In this document: positions 31,701 to 42,949 of the stretch, piece after piece
How positions within the stretch are numbered: the stretch's first letter is position 1
Layout: every line of letters begins with the position of its first letter
Assembly (NCBI GenBank): GCA_958450365.1
Contig: CAUEEP010000865.1
Location: 186,001-250,000, forward strand
DNA length: 64,000 nucleotides
Direction of reading: 5' to 3'
From: Mesorhabditis belari
Taxonomy: Eukaryota; Nematoda; Chromadorea; Rhabditida; Rhabditidae
Notes under the pieces: model-generated
Told to the model about the DNA's origin: nothing
The model's database searches: none
The model's input: the letters and a program-made list of their open reading frames with translations, nothing else
Program-made: the position numbers and the translations under genes

Positions 31701-34700
31701 AAATTCTTTTAGCTTGTCTTTTAGCTTAGCTTTAAGGACTATTTAGTAGAAAAATGATCAGAAAATACTATAGACTTTAAGCTGTTCTCTTTAAACCATC
31801 GAGGGAATCAAGATCGAAGGAACGAATTGGGCATTCAAATTGGTCTTGATCCCTCGCTCGCTCGATCTCGCTCGAGCTTGATCGAACTTTTTGCAATGTT
31901 AGCCAAATCTGCTAACCACTCGTCCAAAATGGTCGACCGCATTGCACAAAATGCAGAAAAAACAAAACCAAATCCAAATGCAAATGCACCAAGTTTAAAG
32001 TCTCGACGCTTGAGCATACATCGATTTTGTTTACTGTACTTTTGGATAATATTTATTATTTACTATTTGGATATTTGCACTTAGAAAGTACCCTTAAAAA
32101 ATTTGGAAATATTTGTACAAAAATTCCGCAAAATCACTGTGAATTGCCATTCTTGCTGAAGGTTTTGAATCCCCAATTTTGAAACATTGATTTTAACTTT
32201 TAAAAACTTGACAAAAGTCGGCTGAACTTTTAAAAACTTATTAATTTAGTTTACTTTCAAACAAAATTCTTTTAGCTTGTCTTTTAACTTGTCTTTAAGG
32301 ATTATTTAGTCAAAAAATGATCAGAAAATACTATAGACTTTAGGCAATGTTTAGAGAATAAAATGGTTTAAAGAGAACAGCTTAAAGTTATTTTCCTCTT
32401 TTCAAGAAATTTGTTAGTTTGACGAGCGAGCGCTTAGCTAAATGATTGAGGACTAACGGCTCCAATCAGCTTCAGTTTGTAAGAAAAGATTACACGCTTT
32501 GCCCAATAAATAGGAAAATATTAATATTAATATATTAATATTATATATTAATATTATACTATTAACTATTTGCAATAGTTAATACCTTCGGATCCCAATC
32601 CCCCTTGCTTGGCTTCGTTCTCAGCTCCATTTGGGAATTTATGTTTAATATATCAAAAGATAGAAGACATTAAGGGCATCTTTGGATAAATAGGAACTGG
32701 ATAAAAATAGAACTGAAAATGGGGCTGAGAACAAGGTCAAATGGGTCAAGGGGTTAATTAGAGGAAATACGGTTGGATAAATAGGAACTGGATAAATAGG
32801 AACTGGATAAATAGGAACTGGATAAATAGGAACTGGATAAATAGGAACTGGATAAATAGGAACTGGATAAATAGGAACTGGATAAATAGGAACTGGATAA
32901 ATAGGATAAAATTACCTTGGATAAATAGGATAAAATGGTTTTTAACAAATGCAAAAAGGAGTCAAGACTTTCTCGGAAATCTATTATTAAAAGCTAGCCC
33001 TACATAGTTTTTCTTTTCTTGAAAACTTACATTGAACGAGGCGCCTGTTTGATCTCCATTCAAGCATTGTGTGATGATCGTGAACTAGAAATTGTACGTT
33101 TTCAATTTAAATAACAAGCACAAAGGCGACTTTTACAAGGTGGTTTTAGAAGTTTTAAATAGAAATCTATCCTTTTATACCTTCTTTTTGCTATTAATGA
33201 TTATGAATATTTTGCTGTGTTGTTATTGCTGTGAATTGTTTGAAAAATGTAAAACTGAACGATTTGAAATGATAGCTTTGCTTTGAAAAGGATTTTGATT
33301 TACCGTAAATACTATAATAGTACCCCACTCCCATAATGACGGTGCGGAGTGTTGCGTAGTCTAGCTTTTAACGAGTTTTTCTCGACACTGGTTTATGCTA
33401 CAATTGCGCTTAGGTATCAAAAAATAGCCCTGAATTTCAGCTATTTTTTGATACCAAAGACGACTCATAAATGATCCATCGATGACCAGTTTTGTGACCT
33501 GAGAAAAGGGAAAAAGAAAACAAGCTATGACAGAGTTGTTTGGAAAAAACTGAAGTACATTACATTACTAATAATCGTACATAATATTGTGCTAATAGTA
33601 AGCTAATAGCTAATAGAAATAGCTAATAAAAATAGCTAATAGCTAATAGAAATAGCTACAGTAAATACTGTAATTGGACCCCACTCCCATAATGACGGTG
33701 CGGAGTGTTGCGTAGTCTATTAGGTTGGCAACTTAATAATGACGCGTCACTACTAACATGTTTTGTAATTTCAAGCGCCGTTCTTCCCTCTTTTTGCAAT
33801 AACAAAGTAAAAGATGTCACAAAATAACATCAGTGCCCAAATTTCATCATTTACTTTTGGCAAAAAATGGAGGACAAAAAATTCGGTATTCGAGCTGCAT
33901 TGTTCTACGATTTTAAACAAGGAAAATCACCAGCTGAATCTCATCGCACGATCACCACTGTTTTTGGGGAGGAAAGTATACACATTCGGCAATGTCAACG
34001 ATGGTTTCAAAGATCCAAGCGGCGAGAAAGCCACACAAGGACATCCCCAGAAGTGGTCGACGATGACTTGCTCGCCTTAATTGAAGATTGCCCAACACTC
34101 ACCGTTCGTGAGTTGGCAGAAATATTGAAGTATCCCATACGACAATCAAAAACATTTACACAAACTTGGGAAAAGAATCGAGTTGGAAAATGGGTTCCTC
34201 ACGAACTGGCCCAAAGCAACAAAATTTCGCCTCAATTTTGCACAAAAATGTAAATCAAACGACTTTTTCACAGGGTTTGACTTCTGACGAAACGTGGATC
34301 AACTACGAGAACGTTAAACGCAAAAATCAATGGCTATCTGCTGGGCAGACCCTCAAACCACCCCAAACCTGAACCAGGGAAGAAGATAATGCCTGTTGCT
34401 GGTGGAACTCAAGGGATTGGTGCATATGAAGGCTGAAACCTGGCCAAACGTCGATGCTGATCTTTATTCAAAGTAATTAATGAGAATAACGAGTCTTTGA
34501 AGAAATTGGGGCTCAAACCGGAGAGAGTCAGATTTTTACACGACAACGCAAAACTCACACTGCAAAGACACTTATAAGAAAATCGAGGAACTTGGCGGAA
34601 AGTTTTGCCCCAGCGTCTTATTCACCTGATCTGGCCCTTCAGATTACTTTTGTTTCGGTCGCTGAAGCACTTTTTGGAGGGAGAAAAGTTCGATGATCAT

Positions 34701-37700
34701 GGTCAGGTCATAAAAGCAGTGAATGACTACTTCGCCTCAAAAACCTCCAAGTTCTTCGAGGATGGGATCCGGGATTTGCGCAGAAGATGGGAAGAAGTCA
34801 TAGATACTAATGGAGAATACCTTTCGAATTGAAAGCTCTTCTTTTGTGTTTTTTTGAAATAAATGATTTGTTACATAAACGCGTCATTATTAAGTTGCCA
34901 ACCTAATAGCTTTGAACGAGTGTTTCTCGACACTGGTTTATGCTACAATTCGCGCTTTGGTATCAAAAAATAGCTTTGAATTTCAGCTATTTTTTGATAC
35001 CAAAGACGCATTTTTTGAAAGTACGGGCGCTTTGAAAAAAATGAAATACTAAAAAAATTTTGCGACTACGCGACTGTACGAGGGCGGTGGTATTACAGTA
35101 TTTACGGTAGGTATTTTGCTTGATTTTTCCAATTCGAGATCCCTTTTTGTTCCTTTGATTTTGGTTTTGTTTTGGTTTCAAATCGAGCCACTCTCAACGC
35201 CGTCTTGTGCAACCAATTAAGGAAGTTCTTTTTTGTGCAACCAATTAAGGAAGTTCATTTTGTCAACTGTTTTTCTTTTACTCGAGAATTAATTAAAAAG
35301 TTAAATGTCTTTTGATTTGTAGCTGTTGATTGTAAAAATAGAAAAACGAAAGAACGTTGTACCACACAACATCAAAGACGCTTAACACACAAGTTACATA
35401 CAAACAAAAAAGTAATTGTCATTCATTGCCAACAAAAGTTTTGGTTTCAAATCGAACGACTCTCAATGCGATGGTTTATATCCCATGTTTGAGTACCCCA
35501 TTCGATTAAGTTTAAGTCGATTAAGCTACACTACTGGACAATGAAATATCATATTTGAAAAAACGATCGTCACTTTCGCGCGCCTGTAACTCCCTTGTCT
35601 TTACCGTATTTCTAAATATTAATATTACCATTGTGTAGCCCTTGAAAAGAGCTTTCAGAAAATGTATAACACTAATAGTTTAAACTCAAAGACAAGGGAT
35701 TTACAGACGCGCGAAAGTGACGATCGTTTCTCAAATATCATATTTCATTGTCCAGTACTGTAATTAAGTCGCTTAAGTGCCCCATTCAGTTGTGAGTAAG
35801 TTAATTAACGTTTTGAAGAAAGCTAGTTTCAATTCCAATCAGATATAAGCAAAAATTTGATGACTAATCTGCTCTGCGAGCGACTTTGCAATCCTGGTAA
35901 ACTTTTCAAAAGCATTTTGATTTTTTTAAAGAATAAATACTCAAAAGTTTTCAAGAAAAGTTCCCTGATAAGCTTTTTTTTTCTTTTTTAAACTTCAACT
36001 TAATCATCTTTTTTCATTTTTTCACTTTTTAAGAAATTTTAGCTCTTTTCCTTGTAATAGTTCTCAAAATCAAATCAAAATCAATCGGGATTGACTATAT
36101 GAACACAGCAATGATCTGGAAGGTTTTGGATTCAAAAATGTACTTCAAAGAAAAAGTATTGCTTTGGTACAAGGTTTTGAAAACTGTCTAAGAGCTGTCT
36201 AAGAGCTGTCTAAGAGCTGTCTAAGAGCTGTCTAAGAGCTGTCTAAGAGCTGTCTAAGAGCTGTCTAAGAGCTGTCTAAGAGCTAAACTTCTGAGAGTTG
36301 CTAAAATTTTAGCGGTTTTCGAATTGAATTGAGTTTAGCAGTAGTCGGTTTCTTTCGTAAAAATAGTCTTTCATTTATTTTTATTTTTAAAGAAAACAAC
36401 TAACTATTTTATTTATCCCAACAAAACGGCACTTAAACTATTCGGTACTTGTCGGTTATACATCCACAGAGACTCAACTCGGTTGAGCAAGAAGCTGACA
36501 ACTTGTGGAGGGTGATTATGTTCAGTGAAGTAGAGATCGTTTGAAGTGATCAATCGATCAGTGGCTTTAATTGAAGAATGAAAGTTATTTAGTTAGAAAG
36601 AAAGAAAATACTGTTAAGCTCGTTTGAAGTGATCAGTCGATTAGTGGAACGAAAATCGATAACCGAGAAACCGGAGGGGACCACAAAGACCATGTCGGGA
36701 GAAACCGACAGAGCTTGGGAAGACCGAAAGTACCGTTTTCTTTAGAATTGAACAAAGTCTAATTACAGACGCAGAATAAAATACAGCAGTAGACAATTTC
36801 GAGGCTTAATGAAGAAGAAAGTATTTAGTTAGAAAGAAAGAAAGAGCCGCGAAGGACAGTCGACAGTCAAACGGAAACGAAACAGACAAGAAAGATACAA
36901 TAGTTTCAAAGTTTTCTGGTACTTGTCGGTTATAAATCCACAGAGACTCAACTCGGTTAAGCAAGGAGGTGACAAATTGTGAGCGGTGATTACCGTATTT
37001 TCTCTAATAGTAGTGCACCGCGGCGAGACGAGTTGATGACTAATTTACAGCTTTCAAAGTTTCCACATAAGCTCAACACTCTAATCCCCCACTAGATCTC
37101 ATCGTCAGCTACATTTTCCGACCCCACATCGATAGGTTCTGAAAGCGGTCTCGAGATTTCGAGGAATTAGGCAAGGCTTAGGGCGCACACTAGAGGTGCA
37201 CTATTAGAGAAATACGGAAACCACAGAGACCAACCGGTTAGCAAGAAGCTGACAACTTGTGAGGGGTGATTATGTTCAGTGAAGTAGAGCTCGTTTGAAG
37301 TCACAGTGTAACGAAAATCGATAACCGAGAAGACTCGGATGGAGATGCTTAGCCGAGATGAGTTTTTGTGGATTTTGTAGAACCGACAAGTACCAACTAT
37401 TCTTTAAACTTCGTTTTTAACTTTTAGCGATCTTTATATTTTTATGATGTCATCAAAAGACAAAAATTAACGAGACAATGAAAGTTTTTGAAATTTGGAA
37501 CTTGAAATGTTTTGATCTGAAATAACATCTGAAATAATGACATTGATTTTAAAAGATAAACAGCTGGTATTCTGGTATTTAAAACATAAACAGCTGGCAT
37601 TATTGAGTATCTTTAATAAACATTTTGCAAGTTTCAAGCTGGAAACGATCAAAAAAGATCAAAAACAAGCTGTTTATTGTACAAATTGTTTGTGGTATTG

Positions 37701-37866
37701 TCGATCAAAAATTACTGTCGATTACTGTCGATTACCGTATTGTAGACAATTTTATTGATTTCTTTTTTGCACTCACCTGCACCCTGACCGACGTCCAGCC
37801 GGCTTCGATGAAAGCATTGAGAAATGTGAAGAGAAGCAAAAGGATCAGAATCGATTGACAGAACAT
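28712..37866 (-). CDS. Secreted protein, probable divergent transthyretin-like family member
   Basis: Five exons join in phase: 37866-37777, 33084-33031, 31644-31551, 30358-30294 and 28861-28712 (TGA). The product is 150 residues. Residues 1-22 are a signal peptide (MFCQSILILLLLFTFLNAFIEA without the last two). Then SVRVQFTIITQCLNG ... VQLWEKDGG ... DGDDLIAE matches the order of nematode transthyretin-like proteins (a beta strand, a Cys-Asn-Gly turn, V-x-L-W-E-x-D, DDL). The C-terminal half (HFYLQISS, SYFVCVDYPLE) is less typical. Five Cys (37, 76, 82, 109, 146) and an N-I-T sequon near 140 suit an extracellular protein. Intron 1 is 4.7 kb and, like the others, full of repeats. The gene model is solid; the family call is moderate. 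Confidence 0.75.
29290..29525. repeat. Tandem repeat of about 80 bp, three copies
   Basis: The unit includes GTCCTACAAGCTTGGCTTTG and TCCGACGCACTACCAACTA. GC-rich compared with its surroundings, it lies in the last intron of the 28.7-37.9 kb gene. Confidence 0.8.
29803..30140. repeat. Minisatellite, 34-bp unit, about ten copies
   Basis: The unit contains GGTTGGATTGGAGGATCGAT and TGGAGGGAATTCA. Copies are nearly identical, so the array is recent. The unit has no stop in any plus frame, so long but spurious frames appear. Confidence 0.95.
30888..31010 (+). pseudogene. LINE C-terminus, copy 1
   Basis: The frame encodes VWNALPDKLRLISTVSDFKR, then a stop: the conserved C-terminal WN-x-LP ... FK signature of Jockey/CR1/RTE-type LINEs. 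It is truncated at the left by a CCTCTAGAT repeat. Confidence 0.6.
31015..31105. repeat. Minisatellite, 13-bp unit (GTCGTGGACCTGG)
   Basis: Seven copies follow directly on the LINE 3' end. Confidence 0.9.
31150..31402 (+). pseudogene. LINE 3' end, copy 2, with shared tail
   Basis: WNALPDKLRLISTVSDFK recurs (31236-31295), followed by a 3' tail CTTTATTTCTTTCTGAATAA that matches the tails of the SINEs at 9.9 and 44.2 kb. A short inverted fragment of the same LINE lies at 31155-31195. Confidence 0.6.
32765..32925. repeat. Minisatellite, 15-bp unit (GGATAAATAGGAACT)
   Basis: About ten perfect or near-perfect copies lie in intron 2 of the 28.7-37.9 kb gene. Confidence 0.9.
33300..33480. mobile_element. 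MITE family C, 5' part
   Basis: It starts TACCGTAAATACTATAATAG and runs to about GATACCAAAGACG; the right terminus is missing. It carries the uninterrupted sequence GCGTAGTCTAGCTTTTAACG, the empty version of the mariner target at 33718. Confidence 0.7.
33720..34906 (+). mobile_element. Mariner transposon, full length, inactive
   Basis: The 1187-bp element has terminal inverted repeats beginning TTAGGTTGGCAACTTAATAA, matching over 27 bp, and TA target duplications at 33718-33719 and 34907-34908. It is the only element in the window with both ends and most of the transposase, and it lies in intron 1 of the 28.7-37.9 kb gene. Confidence 0.95.
33867..34832 (+). pseudogene. Mariner transposase (frameshifted)
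   Basis: The N-terminal part (33867-34253) reads EDKKFGIRAALFYDFKQGKS, a helix-turn-helix region, then KWVPHELAQSNK, the mariner WVPHEL linker motif. In a second frame SDETWINYENVKRKNQWL follows (first catalytic Asp), then HDNAKLTLQRHL (second), then SPDLA and a frameshift that destroys the third Asp region. The C-terminus FFEDGIRDLRRRWEEVIDTN is in yet another frame. Several frameshifts make it non-functional. Confidence 0.9.
35527..35762. mobile_element. MITE family A, copy 4
   Basis: It is 236 bp with TACACTACTGGACAATGAAA at the left and the inverse at the right. It lies in intron 1 of the 28.7-37.9 kb gene. Confidence 0.85.
36186..36286. repeat. Minisatellite, 11-bp unit (CTGTCTAAGAG)
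   Basis: Nine to ten perfect copies lie in intron 1 of the 28.7-37.9 kb gene. Confidence 0.95.
36420..37400. repeat. Dispersed local duplicates with a nested MITE B
   Basis: GGTACTTGTCGGTTATAMATCC and CACAGAGACTCAACTCGGTT recur at about 36448, 36921 and (in part) 37218. MITE B copy 2 (36991-37217, start TACCGTATTTTCTCTAATAG) splits one of the copies, as GTGAGGGGTGATTATGTTCA-type sequence lies on both sides. Confidence 0.6.
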
Positions 37867-38220
37867 TCGGAAAAATTTGAGTTTTGAGTGATTTAAGGGA
37901 ATTGTAACTAAAATTTTAAAATATCATTTAAGCTGGGTAATTAAATCAAAACAGTAATCAAAACAAAATTGAGCTGCACAATTAAAAGTTGATGAGAAAA
38001 GTGATAGACAATCGAGATTCAATGGTTTTGAAAAATAGGACCAAGAAGTTTTTCCTTTATCAAAATCTAAGAGTAGTTGCTATCTAAGAGTATCTAAGAG
38101 TAGAGTAGCTAAACGTAGTTTTTCATTTCTTAGAAAAGTGTTTCAAAATTTTTCAAAGAAATGAAAAAGCTACGTTTAGCTTTAAAAAGTTAGCTTTAAA
38201 AGTTAGCTTTTAAAAGCATT
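37867..38220. other. Upstream region of the 28.7-37.9 kb gene
   Basis: This holds the promoter by position. No clear TATA box or other site is supported. Short AAGAGTA and TTAGCTTT repeats lie at 38070-38215. Confidence 0.4.
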
Positions 38221-38222
38221 TG

Positions 38223-39090
38223 GCGGGGTAGGCTAATTTCCGGAATTTTTTTGAGCAACTGGGTCATTTGCGCAACTGGGCCATTTGAGCAACTGGGTCA
38301 TTTGAGCAACTGGGCCATTTGCGCATCTGGGCCATTTGCGCATCTGGGCCATTTGCGCAACTGGGTCTTTTGCGCAACTGGGTCTTTTGTGCAACTGGGT
38401 CATTTGCGCAACTGGGCCTTTTGCGCAACTCGCCATAACTTTCTTCTAAGTCTAGAAATTCTAGAAATGTTTATCAGCCTTTTTTTCGTTTTCAAATAAA
38501 TTTGAGCGTGTTTCAAAGTTTCTTGAAGGAAAGTTTCTATTTTTCGAAAAATTTTGAAAAAAAAAGATATACAAGAAAATCGATCGAGCAGTTCGATCTG
38601 ACAATTTGCTTTTATGCTTAACTTTTTACATTATATCTTTATTCGAATGGTATCAAAATATATTTAATAGCTTTTTAATAGAACAAACCAGTTAGTCAAT
38701 AGATGAATTAGATTGGGGATAGGCTAACTTCCGCAATGGATCGTTTGCAACTGGGTCTTTTGCGCAACTGGATCGTTTGCCCAACTTGCCATAACTTTTT
38801 TCTAAGTCGGCTAATCTTTATGATTTTGGTGCCATTTTGTAGATCTCAATAAGTGCAACAAAATGAAACCAAACATCATAAAGATTGACCCATTTAGAAG
38901 AAAGTTATTGCGCAAAAAATTTGCCCTAAAGTAGCCACCCCTTTCTCCTATTACTGCCTAATTTTAGCATCATTTTACCTTAATCAATCAATTCTTCTAA
39001 GTCGGCTAATCTTTATGATTTTGGTGCCATTTTGTAGATCTCAATAAGTGCAACAAAATGAAACCAAACTCATAAAGATTGCCATGTTTC
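38223..39090. repeat. MITE family F fragments with 17-bp minisatellite
   Basis: The F terminus GGGGTAGGCTAATTTCC (38225) is followed by about ten GCGCAACTGGGTCATTT-like units (38255-38430). A second terminus is at 38717. Hairpin cores (GGCTAATCTTTATGATTTTG ... inverse) lie at 38808-38885 and 38995-39085. The complete F element is at 52020-52265. Confidence 0.65.
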
Positions 39091-40170
39091 AACTTTTTCA
39101 ACGTCGATTTCCTTGCTTGCTGTTTAATGAGGAGGAATAGTTAACCGAATCTACGATTTTTTTTAAAAAGTAGTACACAAATGCTTTTCCTAAAGTGAGC
39201 AGTGTTTATAGCAAAGATTTGTATCATGATTTTTAAAAAAGCGTCAAGGGAAACAATCGAAAAACACGATAAACTTATTTGGCTTTATTAGCGCTCCTTT
39301 CTTTATAATTGAATAGCTAATAATAAGATAATAAAGAAAAAATCTCAATATAATAAAGAAAACAAAAAGAGAAGTCGGGATTGGGTGGAAAGGTTGGAAA
39401 GACTTTTCGGCTGGTTTAAATAATAAAATCTAAAAGTTTTGCCAAACCTTGACTTGACGCCAAACTTTAACGCGAAGCCAAACCACAAACCAGAAAAAAA
39501 AACTCTGTTTCAAAGTATTGAGGGTAAGAGCAATTAAGTTGGCATCGATAGTTTGAAACATTTTCTTATAAAACAAAATTTCCCTTCAAAAAGTGAAACT
39601 TCTCAGGCACGTGTTACAATGTTTTAAGAAAAACCCCCGCGCTTATCAGCAGAGTTTTTTTTTCTTTCAAGGACCACTAAATTTCCGGAAATTGAGTCTG
39701 ATGGGTTTATAAGGTCTAAATTTGTAAAACTTTTGAAGTAATTGGTTATGGTGTGCTAGTTGCTGAAGGTAATCGCTTTTTAAGAACTCTGAACTGGTGT
39801 GCACTTTTTTTCCCGTAAAAAAAATCCCTCTATCTATAAAAAAGTTTTTTCTGTTAATATTGAGCAAGAGTGAAAACCTTTTCGAAACCAGAGTGGATTA
39901 ATTGGCGAAAACAAATTTTTTTTCACGAAGAATAACACCCGCCCCCCCCCCCCCAACCCAAGACAGGCTTAGTAAAAATTCCACCGAGGGAAGGAGAGAA
40001 AAAAAGGACACTATTATAAGAACTTTGAAATCTAAAGCCAAATTTCTGGACCAAGCTAAGTCAAACCCAAGGTTTTCGGCTAAATTCAAAGATAAGGTTA
40101 AAATTTTAGGCCAAGCTCAGAAATCGAACCTCTCAAGCGCTCAAACCTTTTCCTCGAAGCCGCCATTTTA
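39091..40170. other. Intergenic, nothing recognised
   Basis: A C-run at 39942-39954 is the only notable low-complexity tract. Frames here show no recognised domain. Confidence 0.4.
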
Positions 40171-40175
40171 ACTCC

Positions 40176-40665
40176 GCCCCTTTTTCTGCCCGTTTGCCGT
40201 TGGCAATCTACGAATTTTGCTCGTATCTTAGCTGGGTTTGTTTGAAAAACGTTGAATTTGCTTTCATTCGATTCGAAATCAAATTTTCTATCGAATGAAA
40301 ACAAATTCAACATTTTTCAAACAAACCCGGTAAAGGTACGAGCAAAATACGTAGATTGCCAACGGCAAACGGACCGAAAAAGGGGCGGATTTAGCATGCC
40401 TGCTTATATCGTGCGATACTTCAAAGGTATAGTGGTGAGTAAACTTGTTAAAATACATTTATAGTTGAAGCTAACTCCGCCGCTTTTTCGGTCGGTTTTC
40501 CGTTGGCAATTTGCTCATAGCTTAGCTGGATTTGTTTGAAAAACGTTGAATTTGCTTTCGCTCGATTCGAAATTAAATTTTCTATCGAATGAAAACAAAT
40601 TCAACATTTTTCAAACAAACCCGGTTAAAATACGAGCAAAATACGTAGATTGCCAACGGCAAACG
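40176..40665. repeat. Two adjacent palindromic elements
   Basis: Copy 1 (40176-40385) has ends CCGCCCCTTTTTCTGCCCGT and inverse, with inner arms TTTGTTTGAAAAACGTTGAA and inverse. Copy 2 (40468-40665) is a close relative. Loops contain CTATCGAATGAAA. They are probable MITEs in tandem. Confidence 0.75.
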
Positions 40666-40754
40666 ATCAGAATGTGCTTTTGACTGATTAAAGATGACTG
40701 AAACACTGAAAAGCTGACTGAAACAATCTCCATTACTAAAGATTTTGATCTATA

Positions 40755-41021
40755 TACCGTAAATACTGTAATTGGACCCCACCCCTCTAATAGTACCCCC
40801 CCTCTAATAGTACCCCCCCCCTCTAATAGTACCCCCTCTAATAGTACCCCCTCTAATAGTACCCCCCTCTAATAGTACCCCCCTCTAATAGTACCCCCCT
40901 CTAATAGTACCCCCCTCTAATAGTACCCCCCTCTAATAGTACCCCCCTCTAATAGTACCCCACCCTAGAGGGGGAGGGAAAAAATAGTACCCCATGGGGT
41001 CCAATTACAGTATTTACGGTA
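40755..41021. mobile_element. MITE family C whose core is a 16-bp minisatellite
   Basis: The ends TACCGTAAATACTGTAATTG and inverse are intact. Inside, about eleven copies of TCTAATAGTACCCCCC replace the normal core. The unit resembles the subterminal AATAGTACCCCACTCC of the copy at 33300, so the minisatellite arose from the element itself. Confidence 0.8.
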
Positions 41022-41975
41022 AGTCATTATTTTGAAACATGCAATTTTTAAAGTTATATAACTTTCAAATTTCAAATGTAAATCTTAGCCATTTTTCGAG
41101 AGTAATCAGAAAAATGTGAAAAAATGGAGCAAACTAAAATCATGGAGGATTTATATAAGATCTTGCGACTAAGTTTAGTCACAAGATCTTAGCTGGATTT
41201 ATCAAGATTTTATAAGTTCGGATTTAAACTTATATACTATCCAAACAGATTAGCCATTTTGACTATATGTTCTTTGGCTTTGAGGATGAAAAGTGATTTG
41301 CGAGGAGAGCTTTGAGAGTTGTTTCAAGAGAAAACTGGATGATTCTTGGTCATTTTTGTGATCCGCGAGAATCCCTCTCACGTGAAATCCCTTGTTTTGA
41401 CAAGAAAAGCCTTTTTTTTTCACCCCAAAATCACTATCGAAATTTGGATTTGAGCCAAAATCAGAGATTCTTTTTGCAATTTTTGTAATGGAAACTTTCC
41501 AGATTCAGAAAATGACGTTTGTGGGTGGGGTGTAACATCAGTGAAAAGAATTTTCCATTTTGATAGCTCTCTTTTAATTTTCTGGTGGGGCAAACAAAAA
41601 AATAGACACCGTTTAGAGCAAATTTTATTGAAATTTGGTTTCAATCTTGAAGAAAAAGTGAAATTGAAATAATTACGGGATTTTCGAATTTATAAGTATC
41701 AAGTTTTAGCGTCTCAGAGAGAAAAATGGTGCCTTAATTGATCACACGTAAAAAAATATAACTATATAATAATAAATAAATAAAAATAAAAGATAACTAT
41801 AAAGTTTTTTGAAATCTAGAGTTGAAATTATTTGATTATAAAAAGAAAGATAAGAAAATTACGACTAGAAAAAGCATGTTTCAAGTTGTAGTATGAGTGG
41901 AATTTTCCATTTTAATAGCTCTCTCTTAATCTTATTTTTTTGATCTCTTTCTTTTTCTTCCTTTTTCTTCCTTTT

Positions 41976-42019
<44 letters not shown>

Positions 42020-42600
42020 TCATTTCTTTCATCCCCTCATCTCTTCTAATTTTCTTTCCTTCTTCCATTTCCTAAAACATATCCCTTTTCTTTTTCTATC
42101 GTAATCCTCTAATCTTTATCTAATTTAATTTTTGTCTGATTCAGTGAGGATTCAGAAAGATTATTGAAAGATACTAAGGTGAATAGATTTGATAAAAATA
42201 GAGACATAGTTTTGGAAAACAAAAAAAAAGAAGGAATACATCTCAATCGAGTTTGAAAATGGCATTCTTTTCAGAGACCGTTCAACTTGAAACATGCATT
42301 AGCTCTATTCTAAATAGCAGTCAACAATTCAATATTATGTTTTAGTACAGATTTGGGCGTGGTTTCCTCGTTTGTGTGGATTCCTGGGCTTGGGTTTATG
42401 GGTAAACCCAAGCCCCTAAACCCAAGCCTAGGGGTAAACCCAAGCCCCTAAACCCAAGCCTTCCACGGTTCCACCGCCGCAGATAACTCTTTGTTCACAG
42501 GAATACAGCCCGTGACTGTTTAAAATTCTATTTATGTTAATTGCATATGATTTCCTTGAAATCATTAGTAGAAACTTTATCGAGGACGAGTAAACGAAGA
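41022..42600. repeat. Intergenic; CTTT tract and CCCAAGCC repeat
   Basis: A (CTTT)n tract spans about 41945-42020. Copies of TAAACCCAAGCC lie in both orientations at 42385-42465. No gene is supported. Confidence 0.5.
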
Positions 42601-42724
42601 GAAAGTTAGCAGAACATCAAAATTAGATAAAAGGAAAGATTACTGAGAAGTGGCGGCTCTTCTCTCAAAAATGAGAAGGAAACAAAATGAAATAAACCGT
42701 GGAATAGATTTTTACCAAAGCATG

Positions 42725-42842
42725 CTAAAAGAATCAAAGCATGCTTTCCAGCTTTCAAAGCAATCAAAGCATGCTTTCCAGCTTTCAAAGCAATCAAAGC
42801 ATGCTTTCCAGCTTTCAAAGCAATCAAAGCATGCTTTCCAAA
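42725..42842. repeat. Minisatellite, 30-bp unit, four copies
   Basis: The unit contains AATCAAAGCATGCTTTCCAG. Because 30 is a multiple of 3, an 88-codon frame survives on the plus strand, but it has no recognised domain. Confidence 0.9.
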
Positions 42843-42949
42843 GCATCGGAGAGCAGCGGAAAGCGGAGACCAAAGAAATCAAATCAAATTCCTCAAAAAG
42901 AATAAAAGATAAATGAAACGAAAGCTTCTCGAAATTTGGATACAAAAGA

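Larger units (their letters stand above)
33657..35109. mobile_element. MITE family C, split by a mariner insertion
   Basis: The outer ends TACAGTAAATACTGTAATTG and CAGTATTTACGGTA are inverse. Without the mariner (33720-34906 plus one TA) the element is about 265 bp. The core includes GGTATCAAAAAATAGC and its inverse. Confidence 0.8.

Noticed and set aside
40176..40665. Coding gene in 39.9-40.5 kb
   Set aside because: Frames on both strands are readings of the two palindromic elements, hence their mirror-like protein sequences.
42650..42916. Plus-strand frame of 88 codons
   Set aside because: It is based on a 30-bp minisatellite with no start context, domain or splice partner.
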